Assembly (NCBI GenBank): GCA_002729295.1
Contig: PBTU01000031.1
Location: 1 to 6,212, forward strand
Source of the DNA: Verrucomicrobiales bacterium
GTDB lineage: Bacteria; Verrucomicrobiota; Verrucomicrobiia; Verrucomicrobiales; Akkermansiaceae
Length of the DNA: 6,212 nucleotides
Reading direction: 5' to 3'
Position numbers and translations under genes: made by a program. Shown piece after piece: positions 5,926 to 6,212 of this stretch; the first letter of the stretch is position 1; every line of letters starts with the position of its first letter. Under the pieces are notes generated by a model. The model was not told where the DNA came from. It saw only the letters and a program-made list of their open reading frames with translations, and made no database searches.

Positions 5926-6212
5926 TTAAGCCTGTCCCTTCAGCGCTAGCATCTGGGATACCGTGATGAACTTGAATCCCTTGGCAAGAAGTCCGTCGAA
6001 GGTTCGCGGCATAGCATCAATGGTTGGCTTGTGAAGGTCGTGAGCCAGAATGATGGAACCGTTCCTAGATGAGGAAAGAATACGCGAACTTACGATCGAT
6101 GGCCCTGGGCGCTTCCAGTCCTTTGGATCGACAGACCACATGATGGTGGGATAGCCGAATTCGGAAAAAATGGTATTTCTTTGGTCTGTTCTCAACGCGC
6201 CGTATGGAGGTC
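5926..6212 (-). CDS. NodB-type polysaccharide deacetylase, C-terminal part (cut by window edge)
   Basis: The visible 95 residues run from the window edge to a TAA at 5928-5926. They begin with PPYGALRTDQ, which matches the RPPYG motif of the NodB homology domain (the preceding codon is cut but ends in GA, compatible with Arg). MWSVDPKDWKRPG corresponds to the conserved W.VD..DW segment, and SIILAHDLHKPTIDAMP to the C-terminal LxxHD motif, with H as a conserved active-site residue. Such enzymes remove N- or O-acetyl groups from peptidoglycan, chitin-like or other envelope polysaccharides, usually outside the cytoplasm. The N-terminus, including any signal peptide and the metal-binding motifs, is outside the window. 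It is the first visible gene of the leftward gene run. Confidence 0.85.
   Translation of the reverse strand, partial: PPYGALRTDQRNTIFSEFGYPTIMWSVDPKDWKRPGPSIVSSRILSSSRNGSIILAHDLHKPTIDAMPRTFDGLLAKGFKFITVSQMLALKGQA

Larger units (their letters stand above)
952..6212 (-). other. Probable polycistronic unit: deacetylase - dynamin GTPase - E1-alpha - E1-beta - E2
   Basis: Five genes on the same strand are separated by 33, 8, 2 and 5 bases, with no terminator-like hairpin between them. The last three certainly belong together as parts of one enzyme complex. Cotranscription of the first two with them is inferred from spacing. The 33-base gap at 5893-5925 could in principle hold part of a promoter, but no clear -35/-10 pair was seen there. 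Confidence 0.6.

Noticed and set aside
6193..6195. TTG as a start codon for the deacetylase
   Set aside because: The reading frame continues upstream to the window edge and encodes the conserved PPYGA motif, so this TTG is an internal leucine codon of a truncated gene.

Overview
The window looks like chromosomal DNA from a free-living heterotrophic bacterium of moderate GC content. A PAS-AraC type regulator divergent from xylose isomerase, the style of the E2 protein and a membrane-anchored dynamin-like GTPase suggest the Planctomycetota/Verrucomicrobiota/Chlamydiota group, more likely Verrucomicrobiota. This placement rests on remembered family resemblance, not on a search. No rRNA, tRNA, CRISPR array, insertion sequence or phage gene was seen.

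Left part (1-955): the first 59 bases are the start of a leftward gene whose N-terminus reads as xylose isomerase (xylA). A 122-base divergent intergenic region separates it from a rightward 257-residue regulator with an N-terminal PAS sensor domain and a C-terminal AraC-type double helix-turn-helix. The intergenic region carries three copies of CGGAA on helically phased spacing (10 and 21 bases) and a short inverted repeat. These are candidate operator half-sites for the regulator.

Right part (952-6212): five leftward genes lie head to tail with gaps of 33, 8, 2 and 5 bases and probably form one transcription unit. In transcription order they are the C-terminal part of a NodB-type polysaccharide deacetylase (cut by the window edge), a 571-residue dynamin-family GTPase with a transmembrane hairpin, and the E1-alpha, E1-beta and E2 subunits of a 2-oxoacid dehydrogenase complex. 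The E2 gene ends inside the stop codon of the regulator: the two convergent genes share four bases (952-955), which leaves no room for a terminator between them.

The E1/E2 set would oxidatively decarboxylate a 2-oxoacid (pyruvate, branched-chain 2-oxoacid or acetoin-like) to an acyl-CoA. The E3 subunit (dihydrolipoamide dehydrogenase) is not in the window. Placing a membrane-remodelling GTPase and an envelope-sugar deacetylase directly upstream of this complex is the least expected aspect of the layout. No clearly new system can be claimed from the sequence alone. The points most worth checking are the phased operator repeats, the PAS-AraC/xylA pairing, the GTPase-dehydrogenase linkage with its altered G4 motif, and the divergent E2.
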